Notes under the pieces: generated by a model
The model's input: the letters and a program-made list of their open reading frames with translations, nothing else
What the model was told of the DNA's origin: nothing
The model's database searches: none
Assembly: GCF_938030145.1 (NCBI RefSeq)
Contig: NZ_CALHGM010000044.1
Span: forward strand, 1 to 64,000
DNA: 64,000 bases
Direction of reading: 5' to 3'
From: an uncultured Campylobacter sp.
GTDB lineage: Bacteria; Campylobacterota; Campylobacteria; Campylobacterales; Campylobacteraceae
Part shown: positions 63,551 to 64,000 of the stretch, one piece after another
How positions within the stretch are numbered: the first letter of the stretch is position 1
Layout: every line of letters begins with the position of its first letter
Translations under genes and position numbers: made by a program

Positions 63551-64000
63551 AATTTACATTTACGGCGCGAGCGGACACGGACTGGTGGTTGCAGACGTCG
63601 CGCTAGCCGCGCGCGGGGCTAAATTTAGCGAGGTCATTTTTTTAGACGACGCAGCGGGGCTGAAATTTAGCGAGGATCTGCCGAAGCACCCCGTAATAAT
63701 CGCAATCGGCGATAATAAAACCCGCGCAAAGATACAAGAGAGGGTAGCGCACGCAGGTTTTGAGATAGCGACGCTAATTCATCAAAGCGCCATCGTTAGC
63801 CCAAGCGCTGCTATCGGCGAGGGCGCGGTCGTAATGCCCGGCGCCGTGATAAACGCGCGAGCTAAAATCGGTCGCGGCGCGATAATCAATTCGGGTGTCG
63901 TAATCGAGCATGAGTGCGAGATCGGCGAGTTTGCGCACATTAGCCCAAACGCGGCGCTTGCGGGCGGCGTGAAGGTTGGGGCGTTTTCGCACATTGGAAT
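63537..64000 (+). CDS. pglD: UDP-amino-sugar N-acetyltransferase PglD (partial)
   Basis: Acetylates the C4 amine of UDP-4-amino-sugar to make UDP-diNAcBac. The frame starts 14 bases inside pglC and is open to the window edge, giving 154 residues of about 195-200. N-terminal KIYIYGASGHGLVVADVA, FLDDAAGLKF, then left-handed beta-helix hexapeptides (SPSAAIGEGAVVMPGAVINA, IEHECEIGEFAHISPNAALA) as in C. jejuni PglD. His of IEHECEIG is the likely catalytic base. Confidence 0.93.
   Translation, partial: MGTTKIYIYGASGHGLVVADVALAARGAKFSEVIFLDDAAGLKFSEDLPKHPVIIAIGDNKTRAKIQERVAHAGFEIATLIHQSAIVSPSAAIGEGAVVMPGAVINARAKIGRGAIINSGVVIEHECEIGEFAHISPNAALAGGVKVGAFSHIG

Overview
The window is epsilonproteobacterial and almost certainly Campylobacter. 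A 23S rRNA carries the intervening sequence typical of the genus. Several blocks match C. jejuni gene order: murD-mraY / gpmI-fabG-acpP-fabF-accA, ftsY-thioredoxin / fthC-rny, gapA-pgk-tpiA-fabI, and a pgl N-glycosylation locus ending pglJ-pglB-pglA-pglC-pglD. The base composition looks well above that of C. jejuni, and many proteins carry Asn/Ser-rich inserts, which suggests a high-GC oral species of the C. gracilis type. The species cannot be fixed from this window alone.

Layout. 1-2804: 3' part of a 23S rRNA with an intervening sequence, a structured spacer and 5S rRNA. 2805-5390: gene-poor stretch with one ComEA-like helix-hairpin-helix protein and tRNA-Phe. 5391-8048 (minus): mraY, a previously unlisted 38-codon ORF, and murD. 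8163-14444 (plus): gpmI, the fatty-acid genes fabG-acpP-fabF-accA, and rho. 14790-19274 (minus): an AT-rich orphan, a 40-codon membrane ORF and two paralogous sodium symporters separated by a degenerate repeat array. 19396-24299: nitroreductase, thyX, a DJ-1/PfpI protein, several unknowns, a frameshifted small membrane gene and ung. 24474-27348: three tandem amino-acid-binding proteins with no permease. 27583-33636: a membrane protein, radA, brnQ and a DUF1963-like protein. 33659-34111 is a small orphan flanked by copies of the preceding gene's 3' end. 34341-38561: ftsY, a thioredoxin lipoprotein, fthC, rny and a SYLF protein. 39011-41901: DedA, a secreted barnase, barstar, an immunity-like unknown and a lipoprotein. 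42039-46432: lower glycolysis and fabI. 46687-48880: a PolB-type exonuclease and an exported ATP-dependent DNA ligase. 48933 to the end: a large pgl operon, cut off inside pglD.

How the genes work together. The pgl locus is the most interesting system. It keeps the C. jejuni core for making and transferring an N-glycan (pglC, pglD, pglA, pglJ, pglB). Where the ABC flippase PglK would stand it has a Wzx-type flippase. It also has an FrhB-like iron-sulfur protein, a polysaccharide pyruvyl transferase, two PglH-like glycosyltransferases and one GT2 enzyme. This suggests an N-glycan of altered, possibly pyruvylated, structure. The DedA-barnase-barstar cluster is a second candidate system: a catalytically intact, exported RNase with its inhibitor.

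A window-wide feature is the insertion of low-complexity, Asn-Ser-rich segments into unrelated enzymes (MurD, the exonuclease, the FrhB-like protein, a GT2, and the N-terminus of PglB). These segments are dense in RAATTY hexamers, the sequence recognised by the Campylobacter transformation methyltransferase CtsM. The link to DNA uptake is a hypothesis only.
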